NCBI RefSeq assembly: GCF_040718835.1
Contig: NZ_JBFEFG010000274.1
Span: forward strand, 868,001 to 932,000
Origin: Bremerella sp. JC817
GTDB taxonomy: Bacteria; Planctomycetota; Planctomycetia; Pirellulales; Pirellulaceae
DNA: 64,000 nt
Reading direction: 5' to 3'
The notes under the pieces: model-generated
The model's database searches: none
What the model saw: the letters and a program-made list of their open reading frames with translations, nothing else
What the model was told of the DNA's origin: nothing
Translations under genes and position numbers: made by a program
Shown here: positions 8,669 through 16,446 of the stretch, piece after piece
Numbering within the stretch: the stretch's first letter is position 1
Layout: each line of letters begins with the position of its first letter

Positions 8669-9901
8669 ATGACCACCGAGAACTTCCAAATCCGGCAACT
8701 CGCCGACGAACTTCAGCCGCCCGAGACTGGCAAGAACAGCATCGTGCTGTCCGACGACGACAATACAAAAGTTGTATTGTTCGCCTTCGCCGCTGATGAC
8801 GGCGTCGCTGAACACGTTGCTCCGATGCCTGCAATCATCCAAATCATCAAGGGCGAAGCCTCGCTGACAGTCGGCGAGGAGACCATCGTAGGCAAGCCGG
8901 GCACTTGGATTCAGATGGCAGCCAATACGCCACACAGCATCAAGCCCCAGACGCCGGTGGTGATGTCGCTGATGCTGCTGAAGCAGCACAGTAAGTTGGT
9001 AGAGAAGAAGGTATACGATCACAACACAAAGGCAGGAAACCACGGCGACATCGTTAAGCATGTTGCGTTGACGGCGGCGATTCGGTGCGCATTGGAGTCA
9101 TTCAACGGAGAGGTGTTCCGCTATGCCGATACTTTTGCAGGTTACGCTTGGAATCCCCTCAATGACGACAAAGGATTAGAGTGGAAACAAGGGATCGGTG
9201 AACTCATCAAGAGGCGGGAGAGATTTGGAGAGAATCCCGACATTAAGCATTGGGCGAATAGCTACCTCATCGACGACGAATTGGCTGGCACTCAGTATCC
9301 CGGCTCTTCAGTGCTTGTTCGAGACATTCTGAAAGCACGAGGCGTCGGATTCACCTTGTCGCTCTGGGATACTGGAGATGATCCAGTTGCAAGTCTCAAA
9401 GTCGAGTTTGAGGATGACGCTACCATCTACCAAAGGCCCGCACGCCCCGATGAAGATGCAGTGCTGAATGCCGACGTTCTGTTTATCGACCCTCCCGGCC
9501 TGAAAACGAAGGGCAAGCGAGAGTATCCGTCGTGGCAAGAGATCAAGGCATTCTTGCCCTCAAAGGATTCGCCTCGGTTGTTCATGATGTGGCTGCCGAT
9601 CAAAGCCGTCACGATGCGTGACAACATTCCCCTCAAGCCACCCGGCGAGGATTCGCTTTCAGATACGGTACGAAATGAGCTAACCGAACTCGGGTTCACG
9701 GTTCTCAAGGTGCGATATCTGCCCAGTGGGAGGACCATCGGATGTCAGATCATTCACAATTTCACCGGCGATGCGGCACGGCAAATTAGTGATGCGGTAT
9801 CGACGGCAATCGAGATTGCTGGATGGCAGGACAAGTTACCCACTGGGATGTCCGCAATTTCGGCATACGGGAAGTCAGCCGCATCAGTGCCAGAAATCTA
9901 G
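8669..9901 (+). CDS. Cupin domain fused to RlmJ-like adenine methyltransferase domain
   Basis: A 410-residue protein with two parts. Residues about 1-112 are a single cupin barrel (AIIQIIKGEASLTVG, then TWIQMAANTPHSI). Residues about 120-400 resemble RlmJ, the 23S rRNA A2030 N6-methyltransferase: AGNHGDIVKHV (residue about 122 on), then YADTFAGYA as the SAM site, and IDPPG as the catalytic NPPY-like motif near residue 274. Housekeeping RlmJ starts directly at the AGNHADVLKH element, so the cupin is an extra N-terminal domain. The gene starts 3 nt after the ART-like gene. Whether it methylates RNA, DNA or something else is not visible. The join is in frame and in continuous sequence, with no sign of a frameshift. 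Confidence 0.75.
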   Translation: MTTENFQIRQLADELQPPETGKNSIVLSDDDNTKVVLFAFAADDGVAEHVAPMPAIIQIIKGEASLTVGEETIVGKPGTWIQMAANTPHSIKPQTPVVMSLMLLKQHSKLVEKKVYDHNTKAGNHGDIVKHVALTAAIRCALESFNGEVFRYADTFAGYAWNPLNDDKGLEWKQGIGELIKRRERFGENPDIKHWANSYLIDDELAGTQYPGSSVLVRDILKARGVGFTLSLWDTGDDPVASLKVEFEDDATIYQRPARPDEDAVLNADVLFIDPPGLKTKGKREYPSWQEIKAFLPSKDSPRLFMMWLPIKAVTMRDNIPLKPPGEDSLSDTVRNELTELGFTVLKVRYLPSGRTIGCQIIHNFTGDAARQISDAVSTAIEIAGWQDKLPTGMSAISAYGKSAASVPEI

Positions 9902-9913
9902 CTGCGTCTTCAT

Positions 9914-10408
9914 TCAAGTTTCCTTGCCCAGATACCCCTGAGCAATCTCTGCCATCGGCGATCCCTCCTGAGCCGCTTCTCGTCGCAACACGACGAAGGC
10001 ATCCTCACTGCGGCAAATACGCCACAGGTTCACCGCCGCACAAATTCGCTCGAAGTCGTCGTCGGATTCGAGCCGTGGCGACAGCAGCGGAATCAGGCCG
10101 TCGCTTGTGTCGCCCATGACGTACAGCGTGTTGATCGCTGTCACACGCACGAGCCGGTCCTCGTCGTCAGAGATCAAGGCACGCACAGCAGGCAACGCAC
10201 GCACGGCCTTCGAGTAATGCTTCTGAAGCAGTTGGAGGGCGAGCAACTTCAGGTCGGTGGCGTCCTGCTGTAGCGCCCAGATGAGTCCGTCGATCAGGTG
10301 TTTGCCGAATCCGAGGAGCGCAGCATGAGCCTCGTCCAACTGAGTTGGATGCTGCTGGTGTGTGGCGAAGAGCCACAAGGTCTCCTCAATGTCGTGGAGG
10401 TTTGTCAT
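9914..10408 (-). CDS. HEAT-repeat protein
   Basis: A 164-residue protein made almost wholly of paired amphipathic helices with HEAT spacing (for example DRLVRVTAINTLYVMG and DFERICAAVNLWRI). I start it at ATG 10408; a TTG at 10429 in frame is possible. It converges on the cupin-methyltransferase gene with 12 nt between stop codons. It resembles the HEAT protein at 23,786 in size and layout. Such small HEAT proteins are scaffolds; no partner is evident beyond the adjacent protease, which lies upstream on the same strand. Confidence 0.7.
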   Translation of the reverse strand: MTNLHDIEETLWLFATHQQHPTQLDEAHAALLGFGKHLIDGLIWALQQDATDLKLLALQLLQKHYSKAVRALPAVRALISDDEDRLVRVTAINTLYVMGDTSDGLIPLLSPRLESDDDFERICAAVNLWRICRSEDAFVVLRREAAQEGSPMAEIAQGYLGKET

Positions 10409-10443
10409 GTTGGTATCAATTCTCGGCAAGTAATTCGATTGTG

Positions 10444-11349
10444 CTAATTCTGGACGTTAAGTGTTGCCTCAATCCATTTCTGCAACCGTGCGCTACTGAC
10501 TGCGGTTAGTTCGGTAATCTCAATTCGTTCCTGCCACTCGATGTACTTTTGGCTGGCTTGCATCCCCAGCAGCCGAGGCTGGAAAAATGTGTCTGCGTTG
10601 TCGGCATCTACAACGATTGCAACCACTGGCCCTCCGCTCATTCCAACGGCAGACGTTACGCCTGACTCTGGGTTTGAGTTGATGTTGCCGAGAAATGGTC
10701 TGAATGCGTGTTCATCGATCTCGCAATCGAAGCCTTCTGGGAGAATCGCATTCTCCTCGCCGAGCCTCGTCACAAGCGTTGACTGGAACGCAAGGCTGCC
10801 CAGTTTTACCTGATTGTATTGAAACCACCGCCCCTCCTGCTTTGTGAGGAACGCCTCGCTCTTCGTGATGATATTGGCTTGAACCGGGTATCCGCTCACA
10901 AGCGCCAAATGGGAAACGGTGGTTATTCCTCGCATGAACTCCGCCATCGTGAAGAAGTGATTCCCTTGTCTCGCAATCTCTGCGGCAAGGTCCATAGGCA
11001 ACCGGAAGAGGGCTGCATCGAAATCGGGCGCAGTCACAAGATTGTCTTCTGTGATTTCGTCAGAGCGAAACGATGCCGATGTCAAATCATTTGAGATGTG
11101 AGTAAAGGTGACGTGAAACTCGGCCAGTTTGCCGTCGTTCTTGAACTTGAATACTTCAGCCGCTAAGTGCCCTGCGGTCACGACCATAGGCTGGTCATCC
11201 ACTTTGAGCAAAAAGCCCGTGCCATACTTCCAATGCTCTGGGCTTGGATGATCGGAATGGACGTACGACAGCGACACGCAGTGTCGGCTCAGATGGCGAC
11301 GAACTTCGTGCATGTAGTCCTTCAGTGACAGACGTTCTTGGTCGCTCAC
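10444..11349 (-). CDS. Trypsin-like serine protease
   Basis: A 301-residue protein with the chymotrypsin-fold triad in order: His61 in VVTAGH, Asp111 in PDFDAALF (Asp109 is an alternative), and Ser238 in GMSGGPVV. No signal peptide or transmembrane segment is seen, so unlike Deg proteases it seems cytoplasmic and has no PDZ domain. Stand-alone trypsin-like domains of this size are known as effectors in bacterial defence and conflict systems; that role here is inference from the neighbourhood. It is transcribed toward the HEAT gene (35 nt gap) and may form an operon with it. Confidence 0.82.
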   Translation of the reverse strand: MSDQERLSLKDYMHEVRRHLSRHCVSLSYVHSDHPSPEHWKYGTGFLLKVDDQPMVVTAGHLAAEVFKFKNDGKLAEFHVTFTHISNDLTSASFRSDEITEDNLVTAPDFDAALFRLPMDLAAEIARQGNHFFTMAEFMRGITTVSHLALVSGYPVQANIITKSEAFLTKQEGRWFQYNQVKLGSLAFQSTLVTRLGEENAILPEGFDCEIDEHAFRPFLGNINSNPESGVTSAVGMSGGPVVAIVVDADNADTFFQPRLLGMQASQKYIEWQERIEITELTAVSSARLQKWIEATLNVQN

Positions 11350-11496
11350 GTTGAAAACCTCAAAGTCAGGCTCGTTATTTCATTGGTACCGGCTTGCCTG
11401 ATTGTCGCCGATTTCTCTCGGTGACTCCATCGCAGGTGCCTGCCTGCGCCGCCTGCCAATCCAAAAGCTGGATTTGCCATTTCTGAAGGAGACTGA

Positions 11497-11507
11497 GGCA
11501 CCCGCTA
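11497..11507 (+). repeat. GGCACCYGCTA leader repeat, copy 1
   Basis: GGCACCCGCTA, 42 nt before the ardC start codon. It is the leftmost copy found and opens the array. Confidence 0.85.
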
Positions 11508-11549
11508 TCGCCGTCGTTCCCACTCACCACCACACATAGGAGCGACGAC

Positions 11550-12461
11550 ATGAACGCAAACGACATCCGCAGCACCATCACCAGCACGATCATCGAGAGT
11601 TTGGAGGCCGGTGGCCTTCCGGCATGGCGCAAGCCGTGGGCCGCAGACCCAAACGGCCTCGGGCTGGCGACGAGCCTCAGCACCGGCAAGCCTTACAACG
11701 GCATCAACCAGTTGCTCCTCCAAGTGCTGGCCATGAAACGTGGCTACCAGAGCAAGTGGTTTGGCACGTTCCAGCAGATCAAGCAGGCCGGTGCCAGCGT
11801 GCAAAAGGGGGCTAAGGCGGTGCAGGTGGTTCTTTTTCGTCCGGTCTCTCGTGAGCGCACAAACGAAATGGGGGAGCAGGTTGAGGACAAGTTCCTCGTG
11901 ATGCGGACCTTCAACGTGTTCAACGTCGAGCAGACCACGGGCCTCGATCAGTTCCGCATAGGCTACTCCCAGCCGTCCCACACGATCTTCGAGCGATTCG
12001 AGTCGATGGATCGGCTGGTGGCCGCTGTCGGGATCGACGTGCGGCATGGCGGCAACCGTGCGTTCTACTCGCCGGGCGGTGACTACATCCAGATGCCCCA
12101 TCGCCACCAGTTCGAGTCGAGCGAAACGTACTACCAAACGCTCGCTCACGAGATGACCCATTGGAGCGAGTCACGCATCGGTTTCGACCGAGCGAAAGAG
12201 GAGAACGCCTACGCCCTTGGTGAACTGGTTGCCGAACTCGGTGCGTCGTTCCTGCTGGCCGAACTCGGCTTGCCTGCCAGTGAGAACATCGACAACTGCA
12301 CTCGGTATCTCGATCACTGGCTCAAGGCGATGCGTGGGGACACGAGGTTCATTTTCAAGGCTGCGGCGACCGCATCGAAGGCAGTGGACTTGCTCCTCTC
12401 CCACGTTCGCCAGCCGGAACAACGGCCCGTGCCGGTCTCCGAAGAGGTAGGCACCTGCTAG
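11550..12461 (+). CDS. ardC: Antirestriction protein ArdC
   Basis: A 303-residue ArdC/TraC1-type protein. Residues about 3-110 are the N-terminal ssDNA-binding domain (with GGLPAWRKPW and GKPYNGINQLLL), and residues about 140-285 are the metalloprotease-like domain with HExxH at 200-204 (LAHEMTHWS) and a later YALGELVAEL helix that would supply the third ligand. ArdC proteins travel on conjugative elements and protect incoming DNA from host restriction; this supports the region being an integrative or conjugative element. The ribosome site is AGGAG before ATG 11550. The last residues, GTC, and the stop codon are encoded by repeat copy 2, so the C-terminus runs into the intergenic repeat. Confidence 0.93.
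   Translation: MNANDIRSTITSTIIESLEAGGLPAWRKPWAADPNGLGLATSLSTGKPYNGINQLLLQVLAMKRGYQSKWFGTFQQIKQAGASVQKGAKAVQVVLFRPVSRERTNEMGEQVEDKFLVMRTFNVFNVEQTTGLDQFRIGYSQPSHTIFERFESMDRLVAAVGIDVRHGGNRAFYSPGGDYIQMPHRHQFESSETYYQTLAHEMTHWSESRIGFDRAKEENAYALGELVAELGASFLLAELGLPASENIDNCTRYLDHWLKAMRGDTRFIFKAAATASKAVDLLLSHVRQPEQRPVPVSEEVGTC
12450..12460 (+). repeat. GGCACCYGCTA leader repeat, copy 2
   Basis: GGCACCTGCTA overlapping the ardC stop codon (TAG 12459-12461). The next gene starts 215 nt downstream, one of two exceptions to the usual 36-49 nt spacing. Confidence 0.85.
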
Positions 12462-12652
12462 GCGAGTGTCGTTGACGACAACCGAGCAGAGCCGCTCGGA
12501 CGGTGATCGCACCGACGCTCGGGCCTTGACGCCAAGCGAGCAGCAGGACTGCCACCACGGACTGGCCAGCGTGGGGCAGACACCACTGCAACAGCGAAGC
12601 CTCGACGCCTTTGGTGGGTCACTTACGAGCGGCTCTCTCGGTCTCTTCCAAT

Positions 12653-12664
12653 CCAACTTTTGCA
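12653..12664 (+). promoter_or_regulatory. CCAACTTTTGCA leader motif, copy a
   Basis: Lies just before the ribosome site (GGAGG) of the gene at 12,676. The same 12-mer, with at most one change, occurs at this position before three other genes. Confidence 0.6.
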
Positions 12665-12675
12665 CTGGAGGTTTC

Positions 12676-13026
12676 ATGTGTCAGGAGCAAGCGAAGCAGG
12701 AACACGACGACTATTGGCAGGCCGTTACCGACGTGGCCGAGAACGTGGTGGCCGATCTCGAAGACGCCGACGACGAGGACGACCGTGACGAACTGATCTC
12801 CCGCCTGATCGCCGAAAAGTGCGATCAGCATGAGTACGTCATCGGCAATGACCTGTGCATCCACACCCTGAAGTATTCAAGCAACGCCTGCGCCGGGTTC
12901 TTCAACGGCACATTCGCTGCCAACCACTACGCACGAAATGCCGAGTTCCCGTTCACCGATCTAGCGGCTGACGCTTTCGAGGCGGACGTGACCGACAAGG
13001 TGAAGGAACTCCTCGGCGACGAATAA
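12676..13026 (+). CDS. Small acidic protein of unknown function
   Basis: A 116-residue, strongly acidic protein (run DLEDADDEDDRDE near residue 28). I do not recognise the family. The start ATG 12676 is fixed by GGAGG 7 nt upstream. Cysteines at residues 2, 49, 60 and 72 are unevenly spaced and give no clear metal site. The stop codon abuts repeat copy 3. The 214 nt before it, after ardC, hold no other convincing gene. Confidence 0.75.
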   Translation: MCQEQAKQEHDDYWQAVTDVAENVVADLEDADDEDDRDELISRLIAEKCDQHEYVIGNDLCIHTLKYSSNACAGFFNGTFAANHYARNAEFPFTDLAADAFEADVTDKVKELLGDE

Positions 13027-13037
13027 GGCACCTGCTA
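13027..13037 (+). repeat. GGCACCYGCTA leader repeat, copy 3
   Basis: GGCACCTGCTA, zero nucleotides after the stop codon of the 116-residue gene. The next start is 141 nt away, with a structured leader between. Confidence 0.85.
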
Positions 13038-13045
13038 GTCGATCA

Positions 13046-13152
13046 GCCGAGCAGGAAACCAGCCGGTGAACGAGAACGATCTGCGGTCTTCCTGCTCAGC
13101 ACTCGGAGACCCAGCATCCCCTCAAGTCACCGCTGACCTGCTCGGCGTTTTT
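13046..13152 (+). promoter_or_regulatory. Leader with mutually exclusive hairpins, attenuator-like
   Basis: Arm 1 (GCCGAGCAGGAA, 13046-13057) can pair over 9 bp with arm 2 (TTCCTGCTC, 13089-13097), or over 10 bp with arm 3 (CCTGCTCGGC, 13137-13146). Arm 3 is followed by GTTTTTA, like an intrinsic terminator. The two pairings exclude each other. This is visible in the sequence; regulation by switching is inference. Confidence 0.5.
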
Positions 13153-13155
13153 ATT

Positions 13156-13167
13156 CCAATTTTTGCA
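13156..13167 (+). promoter_or_regulatory. CCAACTTTTGCA leader motif, copy b
   Basis: CCAATTTTTGCA (one change), followed by TGGAG and ATG 13179. It lies directly after the terminator-like arm of the structured leader. Confidence 0.55.
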
Positions 13168-13178
13168 ATGGAGCAGTG

Positions 13179-13574
13179 ATGGCCGAACAGCGAGACCTTC
13201 CCGGCTGGCCGAAGAAGCGCCTCGTTCGAGATGTTCGTCGGCACCTTTGGCACTACGGCATCCGGCCCAAAGGCGAGGCGTGGCGAGCAGCGTGGTCGTG
13301 GGCCTCCGCAATCGCCAACAGCTACTACCACACGCACTGGCCGATGCCTTCGGAGATCGCCAGCCAATACGTCCTGCTTCTCCTCGCCGACATGAAAGGG
13401 AGTTGCTCCCTGAAGCTGCCCTACCGGGCGAGCAAAGTCATTCCCGACGAGGTGCGCCGCTTGCTGCCTTCGAGTCCGCTCCCGTTGCTGGAAGACGGGA
13501 GGGGCAAGCGGAACAAGGCACCTGCTATCGAAGCGTCACTACCACCACTCATCGAAGGAGATTCCGAATGCTGA
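13179..13574 (+). CDS. Small basic protein of unknown function
   Basis: A 131-residue protein, Trp- and Arg-rich at the N-terminus ([20 protein letters not shown]). No family recognised. The ribosome site is GGAG 5 nt before ATG 13179. Its C-terminal 21 or so residues are translated from repeat copy 4 and the leader of the next gene, and its stop codon overlaps the start of that gene (ATGCTGA), so the tail may be a by-product of read-through rather than a selected sequence. Confidence 0.65.
   Translation: MAEQRDLPGWPKKRLVRDVRRHLWHYGIRPKGEAWRAAWSWASAIANSYYHTHWPMPSEIASQYVLLLLADMKGSCSLKLPYRASKVIPDEVRRLLPSSPLPLLEDGRGKRNKAPAIEASLPPLIEGDSEC
13517..13527 (+). repeat. GGCACCYGCTA leader repeat, copy 4
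   Basis: GGCACCTGCTA, 40 nt before ATG 13568. It lies inside the 3' end of the preceding reading frame. Confidence 0.85.
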
Positions 13575-14020
13575 CCAACGCCAAAGCTCTGCTTGCCAAA
13601 TCGTGGAAGAACGAAACCGCCGATCTGCCGGTCGGTCGCCACGAAGTCAACGAAACGCTGATCGTGCGTGTCCGTGGAGAAATCGAGAAGCACGACGATC
13701 AGATGATCGCCCCCACCGTGAGCATCCCGCTCGTCAGCGTGTTGGCCTACTTCTGGGAACGTGCTGGTCTGGAGCGTGACGCTGCCATGTCCATGCTGCG
13801 AGAAGCGATCACCGAGGCCATGCAAGAGAACCGCAAGGAAGATGCCGCCGTTCTGAAGCGGATCGAGGACGTGGAAGCGGCGATCAAAGCGGTGAAGACC
13901 GACCTGATTGCCACCTTGCCCAAGATGCCACGGGCCGGGCGACTGGAAACAAAGAACCTGACCATCGACGTGCTGGCTCTCTCATCCGAGGACGAGCCGT
14001 TGGTCGTGGAAGCTGCTTGA
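13568..14020 (+). CDS. Small protein of unknown function with helical centre
   Basis: A 150-residue protein. Residues about 60-120 are strongly helical and charged, with a coiled-coil-like stretch ([17 protein letters not shown]). The first half looks beta-rich. No family recognised. The start is set by AAGGAG 8 nt upstream. It is one unit of the repeat-led array. Confidence 0.75.
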   Translation: MLTNAKALLAKSWKNETADLPVGRHEVNETLIVRVRGEIEKHDDQMIAPTVSIPLVSVLAYFWERAGLERDAAMSMLREAITEAMQENRKEDAAVLKRIEDVEAAIKAVKTDLIATLPKMPRAGRLETKNLTIDVLALSSEDEPLVVEAA

Positions 14021-14074
14021 GCGTGAGTGGTGGTGAGCAGGGGCGGCAATGGAGTGCCGCCCTCGCTTCTACAA

Positions 14075-14085
14075 GGCACCTGCTA
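14075..14085 (+). repeat. GGCACCYGCTA leader repeat, copy 5
   Basis: GGCACCTGCTA, 54 nt after the previous stop codon and 39 nt before ATG 14125. Confidence 0.85.
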
Positions 14086-14124
14086 GTTCGCCAGACAGCC
14101 ACTCACTCTCTTGGAGACACGCAC

Positions 14125-14745
14125 ATGGCGAATCGATTGGGAAGCTTGACGTTGGAAGAGGCGGCGCAGGAAGCCTCTGGAAGTTGGCAACGATGGGATT
14201 CGTTCGCATGGTTTCGGGCCAGCGAACTGGAGCGACCGGAAGACTGGTTCATTTATTACGGGCATCATCGTGACTCGGGCCTGCTCGACCAAAGCAACAG
14301 CATTCAGATCGGCACGGCGTTGCAGCCGTTCATCGACGCCGACACCGACGATCCCGATGTGATCGAAGAGGATCACCACCACTGGGCTTGCGGCTGGATC
14401 AAGGGCTGGTCAGTTCTCGTGTATCGAGACGGCGAGATCACTGAGGCGTTCAAGGTTCTCCACGGCCTGCTGGAGCGGCTTGAGGATTATTGCATCTTGG
14501 ACGAGTCCCACTACAGCGAAATAGAACTCGACGCCACCTGCGAAAACATTCCACTGGCTGCGTATGGCGTCAAGGATGATTACGAGCTTCCCGAAGACTG
14601 GGCGGATCAGGTCTACCAGTGGCTCAGCGATCACCGCTGCCACGCTCTTGAAAACGTGGACGATCAGGGCGGCTGGCCCGATGAAGACGACATTCGAGCG
14701 GCCTTCGACGCTCTCGGCTATCCGCAGGTTGAGACCGCTTGCTGA
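14125..14745 (+). CDS. Acidic protein of unknown function
   Basis: A 206-residue acidic protein, rich in Trp, Asp and Glu, with no signal peptide. No family recognised. The start is ATG 14125 with TTGGAG upstream. The N-terminal 30 residues (LTLEEAAQEASGSWQRW) look like a substrate-recognition helix, and the C-terminal part (DEDDIRAAFDALG) like a short helical domain. The stop codon is directly followed by repeat copy 6. Anti-restriction and other DNA-mimic proteins are also strongly acidic, but nothing specific supports that here. Confidence 0.75.
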   Translation: MANRLGSLTLEEAAQEASGSWQRWDSFAWFRASELERPEDWFIYYGHHRDSGLLDQSNSIQIGTALQPFIDADTDDPDVIEEDHHHWACGWIKGWSVLVYRDGEITEAFKVLHGLLERLEDYCILDESHYSEIELDATCENIPLAAYGVKDDYELPEDWADQVYQWLSDHRCHALENVDDQGGWPDEDDIRAAFDALGYPQVETAC

Positions 14746-14756
14746 GGCACCCGCTA
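14746..14756 (+). repeat. GGCACCYGCTA leader repeat, copy 6
   Basis: GGCACCCGCTA, abutting the previous stop codon, 36 nt before ATG 14793. It is followed after 8 nt by TCAC, as in copies 4, 7 and 8. Confidence 0.85.
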
Positions 14757-14792
14757 CGTCAGTGTCACCACAACTTAACAGGAGACCTTACG

Positions 14793-15098
14793 ATGGCTTG
14801 GGAAATCTCAATCACCGCAGAAGGCTGGCAGCAGATCAGGGACAAGCTCGACGACTGGGATCGAGCTTCCCTGATCGCTGCGATCACCAACGACACGTTC
14901 GAGCGAGTGGAGCAAGTGGCTGGGCAGTACCACGCCCAGCGTGCCGCCGACGCCGAACGGAAGCGACTGGAAAACCTGACGCACGACGTTCTCGCAGACA
15001 GAGCGTTCGAGTTGATCGAGCAAAACAATCTCTGTGACGCCGGTGGTTTCGGCTACTGGGTGGATCGTGAGGGCTTCCACAAGGTCTGGCTCGATTAG
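14793..15098 (+). CDS. Small helical protein of unknown function
   Basis: A 101-residue protein, mostly helical (residues 10-80), ending in a Trp- and aromatic-rich segment (GGFGYWVDREGFHKVWLD). No family recognised. ATG 14793 has AGGAG upstream. Its stop codon shares one base with repeat copy 7. Confidence 0.75.
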   Translation: MAWEISITAEGWQQIRDKLDDWDRASLIAAITNDTFERVEQVAGQYHAQRAADAERKRLENLTHDVLADRAFELIEQNNLCDAGGFGYWVDREGFHKVWLD

Positions 15099-15108
15099 GC
15101 ACCTGCTA
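15098..15108 (+). repeat. GGCACCYGCTA leader repeat, copy 7
   Basis: GGCACCTGCTA, overlapping the previous stop codon by one base and 39 nt before ATG 15148. Confidence 0.85.
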
Positions 15109-15124
15109 GACGGTCATCACTGAT

Positions 15125-15136
15125 CCAACTTTTGTA
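15125..15136 (+). promoter_or_regulatory. CCAACTTTTGCA leader motif, copy c
   Basis: CCAACTTTTGTA (one change), just before GGGAG and ATG 15148. It sits downstream of repeat copy 7 in the same leader. Confidence 0.55.
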
Positions 15137-15147
15137 ACGGGAGTTTC

Positions 15148-15426
15148 ATGAGCCAAATCACCTACGCCGACGAAGCCATCGGCGAATACACGCTGCATCG
15201 CCGCCCTGTGCCAAAGCGTGGGATGCTGCAACTTGCTCCCGGTCAGGGCGCAGATGGCTACGGCCACAAGATCAGCACAGACATCTGCCTGAGGTTCTCA
15301 GGCGAGAAGCGGGAGCGGCGAGTTTACTGCTGCTGCTTCTCGAACAGCGGAACGTGTTACATCGTGGTCAACGGACGAACGCTTTACCTGAAAACGCACT
15401 TCCAAGACGAAGTTCTGGACGACTAG
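15148..15426 (+). CDS. Small Cys-containing protein of unknown function
   Basis: A 92-residue beta-rich protein with a CCCCFSNSGTC segment near residue 60. No family recognised. ATG 15148 has GGGAG 5 nt upstream. The stop codon shares one base with repeat copy 8, which leads the ruvB-like operon. Confidence 0.72.
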   Translation: MSQITYADEAIGEYTLHRRPVPKRGMLQLAPGQGADGYGHKISTDICLRFSGEKRERRVYCCCFSNSGTCYIVVNGRTLYLKTHFQDEVLDD

Positions 15427-15436
15427 GCACCCGCTA
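15426..15436 (+). repeat. GGCACCYGCTA leader repeat, copy 8
   Basis: GGCACCCGCTA, 39 nt before the RuvB-like gene. The two genes that follow in this operon (16,447 and 17,040) have no copy. Confidence 0.85.
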
Positions 15437-15475
15437 GAGCCGCATCACAATGCGACTGAAGACACGGAGACCATC

Positions 15476-16411
15476 ATGAGCGAAATCGAGCCGATCATCC
15501 CGACGCTGAATCAAGTGGTCGGTCAACAGCGAGCAGTGCGTGTCTTGAGGACTGCGCTCGACGCTTATTGGAACGAACGATCCAAGACGGGCGAAGAAGG
15601 TGCGTTCCCCCATTTTCTCGTGACGGGCAGTTCTGGCACGGGAAAGACGACTCTGACCGAATTGGTGGCCCGTGAACTCTGCACAAAAGTTGAAGTCCAA
15701 TTAGCCCAAAATTTGCAAAGTATCCAGCACATTCAGGGTTTGCTCATGTTTTTGGAGCCGGGGCACATCCTGATGATCGACGAGATTCATCAACTCAACG
15801 ACACCGTGCAGGTCTGTCTTTATCGTGCCCTTGAAGAGCGCAAGTTGTTCCTCGGTGGCAATCGCAAGCCCATCGTGTTGCCTCCATTCTGCTTGGCTGG
15901 GGCGACGACCCATGAGTTCCTGCTCAATACGAGTATGCAGCAGCGCTTCCGTATTCTCATAAGGCTCGAACATTTGACCGAGGGCGAGATCGCTCTGCTG
16001 ATCGCTCAGCGTGCCAAGCGACTCGGTTGGCAGATCGATGCCGATTCGGTCGCCGAACTCGCCAAGAGAAGTCGTGGCGTCCCTCGGCTGGCGGTGAGGA
16101 TGTTGGAGAGTGCGAGACGGGTCTGTTCGGCCAAGGCCGACGAGATCATCACGCCCGAACATGTCACCGAGATGCTGGACATGGAGGGGATCGATGCACT
16201 GGGCTTCGATCCTGTTGAGCAGCGCTACCTTCAACTGCTGAAGGAACATCAACGGGCAATGCGTCTGAACGTACTCGCTACGCACTTGGGCTTGCCTCGG
16301 CAGACCGTGGAAATGTTCGAAAGCGACTTCATTCGGCTGGGGCTTGTCACGAAGAACGAAAAAGGCCGCAGTTTGACGCCTGCTGGCCTCGAACACCTCA
16401 ACTCAACCTGA
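15476..16411 (+). CDS. RuvB-like AAA+ ATPase of a mobile element
   Basis: A 311-residue AAA+ protein with Walker A GSSGTGKTT (51-59), Walker B LMIDEIH (99-105), the sensor-1 GATT, and the RuvB-type sensor-2 RGVPRLA near residue 200. A winged-helix C-terminal domain follows. RuvB drives branch migration of Holliday junctions with RuvA; this copy is divergent and there is no ruvA or ruvC nearby, so it is a paralogue carried by the element rather than the housekeeping gene. It begins an operon with an HTH protein (35 nt gap) and a tyrosine recombinase, which suggests a role in excision, integration or replication of the element. Confidence 0.88.
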   Translation: MSEIEPIIPTLNQVVGQQRAVRVLRTALDAYWNERSKTGEEGAFPHFLVTGSSGTGKTTLTELVARELCTKVEVQLAQNLQSIQHIQGLLMFLEPGHILMIDEIHQLNDTVQVCLYRALEERKLFLGGNRKPIVLPPFCLAGATTHEFLLNTSMQQRFRILIRLEHLTEGEIALLIAQRAKRLGWQIDADSVAELAKRSRGVPRLAVRMLESARRVCSAKADEIITPEHVTEMLDMEGIDALGFDPVEQRYLQLLKEHQRAMRLNVLATHLGLPRQTVEMFESDFIRLGLVTKNEKGRSLTPAGLEHLNST

Positions 16412-16446
16412 CAACGACTGTTCGATTCTTGATCGGAGACTTGATC

